Assembly (NCBI GenBank): GCA_944388635.1
Contig: CALXJN010000106.1
Coordinates: 1-9,780, forward strand
DNA: 9,780 bases
Origin: an uncultured Clostridia bacterium
GTDB lineage: Bacteria; Bacillota; Clostridia; TANB77; CAG-508
Reading direction: 5' to 3'
This document shows positions 1-5,248 of this stretch, in pieces. A model generated the notes under the pieces. That model was given only the letters and a program-made list of their open reading frames with translations, ran no database searches and was not told the origin of the DNA. Each line of letters begins with the position of its first letter. Position 1 is the first letter of the stretch. Position numbers and translations under genes: made by a program.

Positions 1-1108
1 AATTTCTCAAGAAGAAACAGTAGCAGGTTATATTATTAGAGACGAAACAGTAGTAAGAGGAGAAAACTACAAAAATGGTATGGTTGAAATAAAATCAGAA
101 GGCTCAAAAGTTGCAAGTGGAGATCCAATTTTTAGATATTATTCAAGTGGAGAAGAAGATTTGAAAAAAAAGATAGCTGAATTGGACGTAAAAATCCAGG
201 AAGCGATAGAGAAAAATAGTGAAAGTCTACCATCTTCTGATACAAGGTCTTTAGATACACAAATAGAAACTGCTTTAGAACAAGCGACAAACACAAATAA
301 TATTGGACAAATAAGAGAATATAAAAAGAATATTGCTAGGGATGTAACTAAAAAGGCAAAAATTGCGGGTGAGTTGAGTCCAGCAGGCTCTTATCTAAAA
401 AAACTTATAGATGAAAGAAGCGGTTATGAAAATGAACTTAATTCAGGAGCAGAATATATAAATGCTTCAAGAAGCGGAATTGTCTCTTATAGAATAGACG
501 GATTAGAAGAGGTTTTAAATACTAATGATTTCTCTAAAATAAATAAAGAATTTTTAGATAATTTAAATTTAAAAACAGGACAAATAATATCTGCAAGTAG
601 TGAAGGCGGAAAAATAGTTAATAATTTTATTTGTTACATAGCATGTACTTCCAAAAGTGATGAAGCAAATAATGCGAAAATAGGTGATACTGTAAAACTA
701 GCTTTGCCAAGCTCAAGAGAAGTTGATGCAAAAATAGAATATATTACAAAAGAGGAAAATAATGAAGTTACTTTAATTTTTAGCTTTACAGAAGGAATAG
801 AAGAACTTTTAAGTTATAGAAAGGCATCAGTTGATATTATTTGGTGGGATGCCCAAGGTTTCAAAGTTCCAAATAGTTGCATTATAGAAAGGAATGGACT
901 TAACTATGTTATAAGAACAAAAGCGGGATATTTGGATAAAGTTCTTGTAAAAGTACAAAAAGCGACAGAAAATTACTCAATAGTTACTAATTATAGCACA
1001 TCAGAAATTGAAGAATTAGAATTAGAAGAAGATGTTTCTACATCAATAATTTTATATGATGAGCTACTTTTAACACCATCGGAAGAGCAAATAAAAAATG
1101 CTACATAA
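1..1108 (+). CDS. HlyD-like membrane-fusion (adaptor) protein, 5' end missing (left copy)
   Basis: The reading frame is open from the window edge (first full codon at position 2), so the real start lies outside. The visible 368 residues match residues 124-491 of the full-length copy on the minus strand with no gaps and about 86% identity over the last 342 residues. An ATG at 80 begins mid-domain and is not the start. The part seen includes a lipoyl/biotinyl-like segment (GSKVASGDPIF), a helical coiled-coil stretch, and a beta-rich second half ending in EEQIKNAT. Such proteins in Clostridia are anchored by one N-terminal membrane helix and project outside the cell; HlyD relatives bridge ABC exporters to the cell exterior. 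No exporter gene lies next to it, so the partner is unknown. It precedes sepF by 130 bp, which hold a separate promoter. The family assignment rests on overall architecture rather than on a catalytic motif. Confidence 0.75.
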   Translation, partial: ISQEETVAGYIIRDETVVRGENYKNGMVEIKSEGSKVASGDPIFRYYSSGEEDLKKKIAELDVKIQEAIEKNSESLPSSDTRSLDTQIETALEQATNTNNIGQIREYKKNIARDVTKKAKIAGELSPAGSYLKKLIDERSGYENELNSGAEYINASRSGIVSYRIDGLEEVLNTNDFSKINKEFLDNLNLKTGQIISASSEGGKIVNNFICYIACTSKSDEANNAKIGDTVKLALPSSREVDAKIEYITKEENNEVTLIFSFTEGIEELLSYRKASVDIIWWDAQGFKVPNSCIIERNGLNYVIRTKAGYLDKVLVKVQKATENYSIVTNYSTSEIEELELEEDVSTSIILYDELLLTPSEEQIKNAT

Positions 1109-1162
1109 TATTACAAAAATATTACAAAAGCATTAAATAATGATTACATATTACAAAAACTA

Positions 1163-1191
1163 TTGACTTTATTGAAAAAAAGTTAGATACT
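1163..1191 (+). promoter_or_regulatory. sepF promoter (left copy)
   Basis: TTGACT at 1163-1168 and GATACT at 1186-1191 are separated by 17 bp, a sigma-A-like arrangement. Both hexamers and the spacing are identical in the other arm. An alternative pair in this arm, TTGAAA at 1173 with TATAGT at 1195, is not preserved in the other arm, where its -35 becomes TCTAAA, so the first pair is favoured. The transcript would carry a leader of about 40 nt containing the AGGAGG site at 1223-1228. Confidence 0.65.
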
Positions 1192-1238
1192 AGGTATAGT
1201 CGTAGACACGAATGAGAAATTTAGGAGGTTGTTTATAA

Positions 1239-1703
1239 ATGTCAAACGCAGTTTTAAATAAGTTTATGAATATTTTTGGTATGGGAGCGGAAGAGGCAGA
1301 AGATGAAGAGTTCGAAGACATAAATGATACATATGAAGAGGATGAACTAGAAGAGCCAAAAGGTTTATTTGGAAGAAAAAGTAACAAAGTTGTTAACATG
1401 GTTGGGCAAGTTAGAATGGTGATTATGCAACCAACTTCTTTTGAGCAATCTGAAGATATTTGTGACTTATTAAAAGATAAGAAGTCTATAATAATTAACT
1501 TAGAATATGTTAATAAAGATATAGCCAGAAGAATTATTGATGTAGTTAGTGGAGCAGCACATGCTCTAGATGGACATATGCAAAAAATATCAAGTTCTAT
1601 ATTTTTAGTAGCACCATATAACTATGATATAACTTCAGAAACAAGAGAAGAAACCAAGAGCAAGTTACCTGTATCTTGGCTTAAGAGTAATGCCAATAAT
1701 TAA
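1239..1703 (+). CDS. sepF: SepF, cell-division / FtsZ-ring anchoring protein (left copy)
   Basis: SepF binds the C-terminal tail of FtsZ and tethers the Z-ring to the membrane, aligning FtsZ filaments at the septum. The 154-aa product starts with an amphipathic helix suited to membrane binding (MSNAVLNKFMNIFGMG). A very acidic linker follows (residues about 17-41), then the compact SepF domain from about residue 57 (VRMVIMQPTSFEQSEDICDLL) through ARRIIDVVSGAAHALDG to SSSIFLVAPYNYDI. The start is fixed by AGGAGG 10 nt upstream and by identity with the other arm. divIVA follows 17 bp downstream, so the two are probably co-transcribed. In many Firmicutes ylmG and ylmH lie between sepF and divIVA; both are absent here. 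The copies differ at about 13 of 154 residues, mostly in the acidic linker. Confidence 0.95.
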   Translation: MSNAVLNKFMNIFGMGAEEAEDEEFEDINDTYEEDELEEPKGLFGRKSNKVVNMVGQVRMVIMQPTSFEQSEDICDLLKDKKSIIINLEYVNKDIARRIIDVVSGAAHALDGHMQKISSSIFLVAPYNYDITSETREETKSKLPVSWLKSNANN

Positions 1704-1720
1704 ATATATGGGGGAAAGAT

Positions 1721-2173
1721 ATGATTACACCTTTAGATATAGAAAATAAAAGATTTTCAAAGAAAACTCTTAATGGATATGATCCAGAAGAAGTTGATGA
1801 TTTTTTAGATGAATTAACTAAAGATTATTCAGCAATTTACAAAAAAGCAAATGAAAATGATAAAGAAGTAGAAGATTTAAAACTTAAAGTTGAACACTAT
1901 AATCAAATAGAATCAACTTTACAAAACACATTACTTATGGCTCAATCAGCTGCTGATGAAGTAAAAAATGCCGCTCAAAAACAAGCAGAGCAAATAATTA
2001 GAGAGGCTGATAATAAAGCAAAAGAGCGTACTGAAAATTTAGACATGCAAATAGCTGAAAAAAGAAAAGAACTAGAAGACATTAGTAAACAATTCGATGT
2101 ATATAAAGCAAAAATGGAATCTTTACTTATATCTCAATTAGAACTTCTTAAGGAAGTAAACAAAGATGATTAA
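1721..2173 (+). CDS. divIVA: DivIVA-family polar/septal coiled-coil protein (left copy)
   Basis: DivIVA recognises negatively curved membrane at septa and poles and recruits partner proteins. The N-terminal lipid-binding domain is clear: ITPLDIENKRFSKKTLNGYD, then PEEVDDFLDEL within the first 32 residues. The rest is a long heptad-type coiled coil (about residues 33-145) rich in K, E and Q, with an Ala-rich stretch around SAADEVKNAAQKQAEQ. At 150 aa it is of normal size for the family. A G-rich ribosome binding site (GGGGGAAAG) lies just before ATG, and the gene follows sepF by 17 bp. The copies differ at only about 7 of 150 residues, making this the most conserved gene of the block. The 3' end leads into a palindrome and terminator, closing the sepF-divIVA unit. 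Which cellular process it serves here (division-site choice, sporulation, wall growth) cannot be read from the sequence. Confidence 0.92.
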   Translation: MITPLDIENKRFSKKTLNGYDPEEVDDFLDELTKDYSAIYKKANENDKEVEDLKLKVEHYNQIESTLQNTLLMAQSAADEVKNAAQKQAEQIIREADNKAKERTENLDMQIAEKRKELEDISKQFDVYKAKMESLLISQLELLKEVNKDD

Positions 2174-2241
2174 AATTTGCTACGTGCATAAAGAAAATTA
2201 TAAAATGTATATTTATAGTTAAAATGCAAGTGCAGGTAAAA

Positions 2242-2255
2242 TTACAAATTTGTAA
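2242..2255. promoter_or_regulatory. 14-bp perfect palindrome TTACAAATTTGTAA between divIVA and its terminator (left copy)
   Basis: A perfect dyad of 14 bp. The other arm has the same sequence extended to 16 bp, at the same place just ahead of the terminator. The surrounding 3' region has diverged, so retention suggests a function: an operator, or an extra stem upstream of the terminator. No regulator can be named. Confidence 0.45.
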
Positions 2256-2265
2256 CAAAAAACAA

Positions 2266-2304
2266 GGATATATGCAATTATTTAGCGTATATCCCTTTAT
2301 TTTG
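2266..2304 (+). terminator. Rho-independent terminator after divIVA (left copy)
   Basis: GGATATATGC (2266-2275) pairs with GCGTATATCC (2285-2294), with one G-U pair and a 9-nt loop. CTTTATTTT follows. A hairpin with the same stem core and tail but a different loop sits at the same place in the other arm. It closes the sepF-divIVA unit and isolates rsmD. Confidence 0.75.
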
Positions 2305-2373
2305 CAGTAAATTTATGCTAAAATAAGTGTATTACATTGTTGTTAAGGGAATATTACAATTTTATTATTTCTA

Positions 2374-2401
2374 TTGACAAGAGAGGAAATAAAGTTAAAA
2401 T
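2374..2401 (+). promoter_or_regulatory. rsmD promoter placed for a leaderless transcript (left copy)
   Basis: TTGACA (2374-2379) and TAAAAT (2396-2401) are separated by 16 bp. Only 6 bp lie between the -10 box and the ATG at 2408, so transcription should begin at or within a base or two of the start codon. The other arm keeps both boxes, the spacing and the 6-bp gap. The purine-rich GAGAGGAAA at 2381-2389 sits inside the promoter spacer, too far from ATG to be a ribosome binding site. Upstream, a stretch from about 2327 to 2367 containing TGTATTACATTG and GGAATATTACAATTTTATTA is also conserved between arms. Confidence 0.65.
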
Positions 2402-2407
2402 AGTATT

Positions 2408-2965
2408 ATGAGAGTTATAAGTGGCATATCTAGAGGAACAAGGCTAAAAACAATTGAAAGTGATACTACTAGACCAACACTAGACAGAGTAAAGGAATCT
2501 TTATTCAATATTTTACAAGATAAAATAAAGAATACAGTAGTATTAGATTTATTTGCAGGAAGTGGAGCTTTAGGAATTGAAGCATTGAGTAGGGGAGCTA
2601 CAAAAGCTTACTTTTGTGACAAAAATCCTATTGCGGTTAAAGTTATTAAAGAAAATTTAAGTAAAACAAGATTAGAAGAAAAGGCAATTGTTTTTAATAA
2701 AGATTATATTGAAGCAATTAGGAAAATAAATGAACCGTTATCAATAGTTTTCTTAGACCCGCCATATAAACTTGATTTATCAGCAAAAGCAATAAATGAA
2801 TTACTTAAAAACAATTTAATTACAAAAGATAGCATAATTATAATAGAAACTGATGAAATAAATAGGGATGTAGAAGAAGTAAGGAACATAGAAGAAATTG
2901 AAATTGTAGATACTAGAAAATATGGTAGAGCCAATTTATTGTTACTAAAAAGAAAGAGGAAATAA
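2408..2965 (+). CDS. rsmD: RsmD, 16S rRNA (guanine-966-N2)-methyltransferase (left copy)
   Basis: RsmD transfers a methyl group from S-adenosylmethionine to N2 of G966 of 16S rRNA. The protein has the Rossmann methyltransferase signature: SAM-binding motif I LDLFAGSGALG (residues 46-56) and the catalytic motif IV DPPY (117-120). The family N-terminus MRVISG, with TRPTLDRVKESLFN, is also present. At 185 aa it has the normal length. The start agrees with the family but has no ribosome binding site; the promoter lies directly in front of it. The coiled-coil gene follows after 3 bp. In many Clostridia coaD sits next to rsmD; it is missing here. At about 70% identity between copies this is the most divergent gene of the block, although all catalytic motifs are intact in both. 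Confidence 0.95.
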   Translation: MRVISGISRGTRLKTIESDTTRPTLDRVKESLFNILQDKIKNTVVLDLFAGSGALGIEALSRGATKAYFCDKNPIAVKVIKENLSKTRLEEKAIVFNKDYIEAIRKINEPLSIVFLDPPYKLDLSAKAINELLKNNLITKDSIIIIETDEINRDVEEVRNIEEIEIVDTRKYGRANLLLLKRKRK

Positions 2966-2968
2966 ATA

Positions 2969-3406
2969 ATGGAAATATTTACATTACTAGAAAATTTAGA
3001 GGAATTAGTAGAAAATTCTAAGAAAATGCCTTTTACAAATAAAATTATGATTGACCAAGAAGATATTTTAGATGTTGTGAAAGAAATAAGACTTAAGCTT
3101 CCGGAGGACCTAAAGCAAGCAAAATGGGTTAGAGAAGAAAGAGAAAGGATATTAGAAGAGGCCAAAAAAGAAGCTGATGATGTTGTTAAAGAGGCTGAGA
3201 ATAGAATAATATCTATGATTGACGAGCATGAAATTACTAAAAAAGCGTATGAACAGAAAAATCAAATAATGGAAGCTGCTAATGAAAATTCAAGGCAAAT
3301 TACACAAGGTGCTAAAGAATATGCAGATAATATTTTGGCGGATTTAGAAGGTAAATTAGAAAAGGTTTTAAAAGAAATCTCTCAAGATAGAAGAGAGTTA
3401 AAATAA
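2969..3406 (+). CDS. Coiled-coil protein resembling V-type ATPase subunit H / F0 subunit b (left copy)
   Basis: This is a soluble 145-aa protein, almost entirely helical and charged, with a KEADDVVKEAENRI-type heptad pattern from about residue 58 onward and no membrane segment. It resembles the short proteins annotated 'ATPase' or 'vacuolar-type H+-ATPase subunit H' that follow rsmD (often rsmD-coaD) in Clostridia. That label reflects coiled-coil similarity, and there are no Walker motifs, so ATPase activity is not expected. The N-terminal segment (MEIFTLLENLEELVENSKKM) and MIDQEDILDVVKEIRLKLP resemble a separate small helical domain. AGAGGA at 2955-2960, inside the end of rsmD, is its ribosome binding site, so expression is coupled to rsmD. 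The copies differ at about 9 of 145 residues, implying real constraint. A role as a DivIVA-like scaffold is conceivable but unsupported. Confidence 0.7.
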   Translation: MEIFTLLENLEELVENSKKMPFTNKIMIDQEDILDVVKEIRLKLPEDLKQAKWVREERERILEEAKKEADDVVKEAENRIISMIDEHEITKKAYEQKNQIMEAANENSRQITQGAKEYADNILADLEGKLEKVLKEISQDRRELK

Positions 3407-3469
3407 AAGGATTGAAATAAAAGACTAATTTACTTAGATTTAATTAATAAAAAACGAAAGGGATAAGAA

Positions 3470-4951
3470 ATGGAACAAAAAAGTAATCCTACGAAAATAA
3501 TAATTGTTACGGCTGTAATAATTATTATTTTTGTTTCTATAATTGTTGGAGTCATGTTTGCTGTTAGTTCAAATAATAATGAACAAAACAAAATACTTCA
3601 AAACTTAGCTCAAAATGCTATTCAAGAAGAGGAAGAAGAAAATACAATATTGGATGAAAAAAATATAATTATTACAGATGACCAAACAGCAGATTTTAGT
3701 AGAAGATATGGAAGAATTGAAGTTATTTGGATTGATGAAAATAATAATGAAATAAGTAAACCGCTTAAGCCAAATTTAAATGGGTTAACTCCAGTTAAGT
3801 TTGATACAAATATGGTTAGATTTATACAAACAACGTCTGATGATGATAATTGGTATAATTATGATTTGAATTTATGGGCTAATGCAGTAGATTCTAATGG
3901 TAGTTATTTTGTATGGATACCTAGATATGCTTATAGAATTACATATTATTCAAACAGCCAATATACAAAAGTTGTTGGTTACTGTGATGGCAGAGGAATA
4001 ATGAAATTAAATGAGGATGATACACTTACAAGAATATGTACAAGCAATACTGGAATTAGAGAAACAGCAAATCATTATATAGTTGCACCAGCATTTTCAA
4101 AAGATACAGCAAGTGGATATAGAAATGGTGGATGGGATTATGATTTACCTGGATTTTGGACTTCAAAATATGAAATGAGCATGGAAACTAATGGAGTACA
4201 TACAGAAACAATAAATAGTGATATAGGAAATGTACAGATTAATGAAGAGGTTAAGGCAGTAAGTAAACCATGTGTAAGTAGTTGGAGAAATATAAATATT
4301 CGTAATTGTTATTTGAATGGATATAATTATGATAGAAACAGAGATAGCCATTTAATGAAAAGCAGTGAATGGGGTGCTATAGCATATTTAGCATATAGTC
4401 AATATGGAAGAAATGGAAAAATTATTACACAAAATTCAAGTTCAGGATATATAACAGGAGGTACTACATCAGAAGAGAGTTTATACTTATCAAATGGTAA
4501 TCAGAGTACAACAGGAAATAGCACTGGTGTTTATGACTTATCAGGAGGAGCATGGGAATACGTATCAGCTTATATAGATAATGGATATTATGGCTTAGCA
4601 GATAATGGTGGAACTACATCAGAGGATTTATATGGAAGTAATAATTCAAAATATAAAACAATATATCCTCATAATTTAAATGATGATGGAGATGATTATG
4701 AAGAAAGATATTCTTTAGATAATTTCTCTTTGGTGTACAGATATAGAGGAGATGCTTTATTTGAAACATCAGACTCTGGATTTGGTAATGATTCATTTGA
4801 CAACAATACAGCTTATTATCTTCAAAGTGATATACCATATTTGATTAGAGGTGGTGATTATAATAGTGGTATGGGTGCAGGAATATTTAGCTACAATGGA
4901 TATAGCGGAGCTAGCAATAGCAGTGAGAGTTTTAGGGTAGTATTGATCTAA
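3470..4951 (+). CDS. Membrane-anchored protein with FGE-sulfatase / C-type-lectin-like domain
   Basis: A 493-aa protein with a short Lys-containing cytoplasmic start, one membrane helix (about residues 10-32, very Ile/Val-rich), an acidic Asn/Glu linker, and a large outer domain. The outer domain shows SUMF1/FGE-type landmarks: GSYFVWIPRYAYRITY (144-159), GFWTSKYEMS (228-237), SSEWGAIAYLAYSQYG (298-313), GVYDLSGGAWEY (353-364, compare the family's DxxGNVWEW) and a C-terminal RGGDYNSG...SESFRVVLI (460-493). The formylglycine-generating cysteine pair is not seen: the only Cys are at about 172, 190, 268 and 280, and none is in the C-terminal CRxAxR position. A binding or surface-display role is therefore likelier than catalysis. 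The last 35 codons are dominated by Asn/Ser/Tyr/Gly/Asp, as in variable lectin folds. AAAGGG precedes ATG. The other arm holds only a deleted remnant. Confidence 0.7.
   Translation: MEQKSNPTKIIIVTAVIIIIFVSIIVGVMFAVSSNNNEQNKILQNLAQNAIQEEEEENTILDEKNIIITDDQTADFSRRYGRIEVIWIDENNNEISKPLKPNLNGLTPVKFDTNMVRFIQTTSDDDNWYNYDLNLWANAVDSNGSYFVWIPRYAYRITYYSNSQYTKVVGYCDGRGIMKLNEDDTLTRICTSNTGIRETANHYIVAPAFSKDTASGYRNGGWDYDLPGFWTSKYEMSMETNGVHTETINSDIGNVQINEEVKAVSKPCVSSWRNINIRNCYLNGYNYDRNRDSHLMKSSEWGAIAYLAYSQYGRNGKIITQNSSSGYITGGTTSEESLYLSNGNQSTTGNSTGVYDLSGGAWEYVSAYIDNGYYGLADNGGTTSEDLYGSNNSKYKTIYPHNLNDDGDDYEERYSLDNFSLVYRYRGDALFETSDSGFGNDSFDNNTAYYLQSDIPYLIRGGDYNSGMGAGIFSYNGYSGASNSSESFRVVLI
3494..3531 (+). repeat. 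17-bp stem hairpin inside the start of the FGE-like gene (left copy)
   Basis: Bases 3494-3510 and 3515-3531 are complementary over 17 bp (one G-U pair) around the loop GGCT. The stem spans codons 9-21, encoding the Ile/Val-rich membrane helix. The other arm has the same stem with a different loop, TGCA. A hairpin here could slow translation at the signal-anchor, or be a by-product of alternating ATA/ATT codons. Confidence 0.6.
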
Positions 4952-4994
4952 ATTATTTCAATTTTTTCAGTTGGGGACGGTCCTAAATCGAAAA
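4910..4994. repeat. Left outer arm of the central inverted repeat (85 nt)
   Basis: It is the reverse complement of 5164-5248 with only three mismatches (at 4946, 4973 and 4975). It spans the last 14 codons and stop of the FGE-like gene, an A/T-rich 3' stretch, and the terminal motif CAGTTGGGGACGGTCC followed by TAAATCGAAAA. Identity falls sharply on both sides of it. Confidence 0.9.
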
Positions 4995-5190
4995 TATAAT
5001 AAAAATATGTAAATGCACAATATACATTCTCTCACATTTCGCCACGCGGGTCGCGAGATTAAACTCGCTCCAGCTCGCACGTTACGCTCCGCTCCTACGT
5101 CGCCTACGCTCACTTGAAATGTTCAAGAACATACATTGTGCATTTTTATTTTACAAATTTACTTTTTCGATTTAGGACCGTCACTAACTG
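4968..5190. mobile_element. MITE- or REP-like hairpin element with GC-rich core
   Basis: About 223 bp bounded by 27-bp terminal inverted repeats (4968-4994 and 5164-5190) that share GACGGTCCTAAATCGAAAA. Inside is a weaker 30-bp inverted repeat (5011-5040 with 5116-5145, 6 mismatches), then a core (5041-5115) that is about 63% G+C by my count, with repeated CTCGC, ACGCTC and CGCTCC motifs. No open reading frame fits. GGGACGGT-type ends resemble non-autonomous elements or REP sequences I associate with Firmicute IS200-like transposases, but that is recollection, not a match. The ends continue into inverted flanks, so target-site duplications cannot be judged. It fills the region between the two FGE-like genes. 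It could also act as a strong bidirectional transcription barrier. Confidence 0.45.
5011..5145. repeat. Inner inverted repeat surrounding the GC-rich core
   Basis: Bases 5011-5040 (beginning AAATGCACAAT, ending ACATTTC) and 5116-5145 are inverted copies with 24 of 30 positions matching. Within the core, GCGAG-ATTAAA-CTCGC (5053-5068) forms a further small hairpin. The nested stems suggest a strongly folded single strand. Confidence 0.7.
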
Positions 5191-5248
5191 AAAAAATTGA
5201 AATAATTTAGAGCAATACTACCCTAAAACTCTCACTGCTATTGCTAGC
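5164..5248. repeat. Right outer arm of the central inverted repeat (85 nt)
   Basis: This is the partner of 4910-4994, about 96% identical after reverse complementing. It covers the last 14 codons and stop of the right-arm FGE-like pseudogene and the terminal motif of the central element. The conserved block ends exactly at GCTAGC, which is also the junction of the pseudogene's second deletion. Confidence 0.9.

Larger units (their letters stand above)
1..4994 (+). repeat. Left arm of the large inverted duplication
   Basis: It holds six genes in the order HlyD-like, sepF, divIVA, rsmD, coiled-coil, FGE-like. Position 1 corresponds to about 9243 in the other arm and 4994 to 5164. Coding regions align without gaps except in the FGE-like gene, while divergence is that of separate species or strains. 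Confidence 0.9.

Noticed and set aside
80..1108. HlyD-like gene starting at ATG 80
   Set aside because: The frame is open to the window edge and the same residue lies deep inside the full-length copy, after the membrane helix.
1096..1136. Terminator after the left HlyD-like gene (AATGCT...AGCATT)
   Set aside because: It is a 6-bp stem with a very large loop and no T-run, and it is not preserved in the right arm.
1109..1162. CRISPR-like or iteron-like array from ATTACAA repeats
   Set aside because: The units are too short, the spacing is irregular, and there are no unique spacers; it is kept only as a possible regulatory motif.
1173..1200. Alternative sepF promoter TTGAAA-N16-TATAGT
   Set aside because: The hexamers look good in the left arm, but the -35 is not kept in the right arm (TCTAAA), unlike TTGACT-N17-GATACT.
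2704..3165. Minus-strand open frame of 153 codons
   Set aside because: It is antisense to rsmD and the coiled-coil gene, whose frames are clearly real, and its composition is typical of the complement of AT-rich coding DNA.
3412..3440. Possible promoter TTGAAA-N17-TAGATT before the FGE-like gene
   Set aside because: The match is weak and nothing comparable is found at the corresponding place in the right arm.
5164..5248. Right-arm repeat as the template repeat of a diversity-generating retroelement
   Set aside because: It lacks the variable part, shows no adenine-specific differences from 4910-4994, and lies within a pseudogene's coding end; no reverse transcriptase is present.
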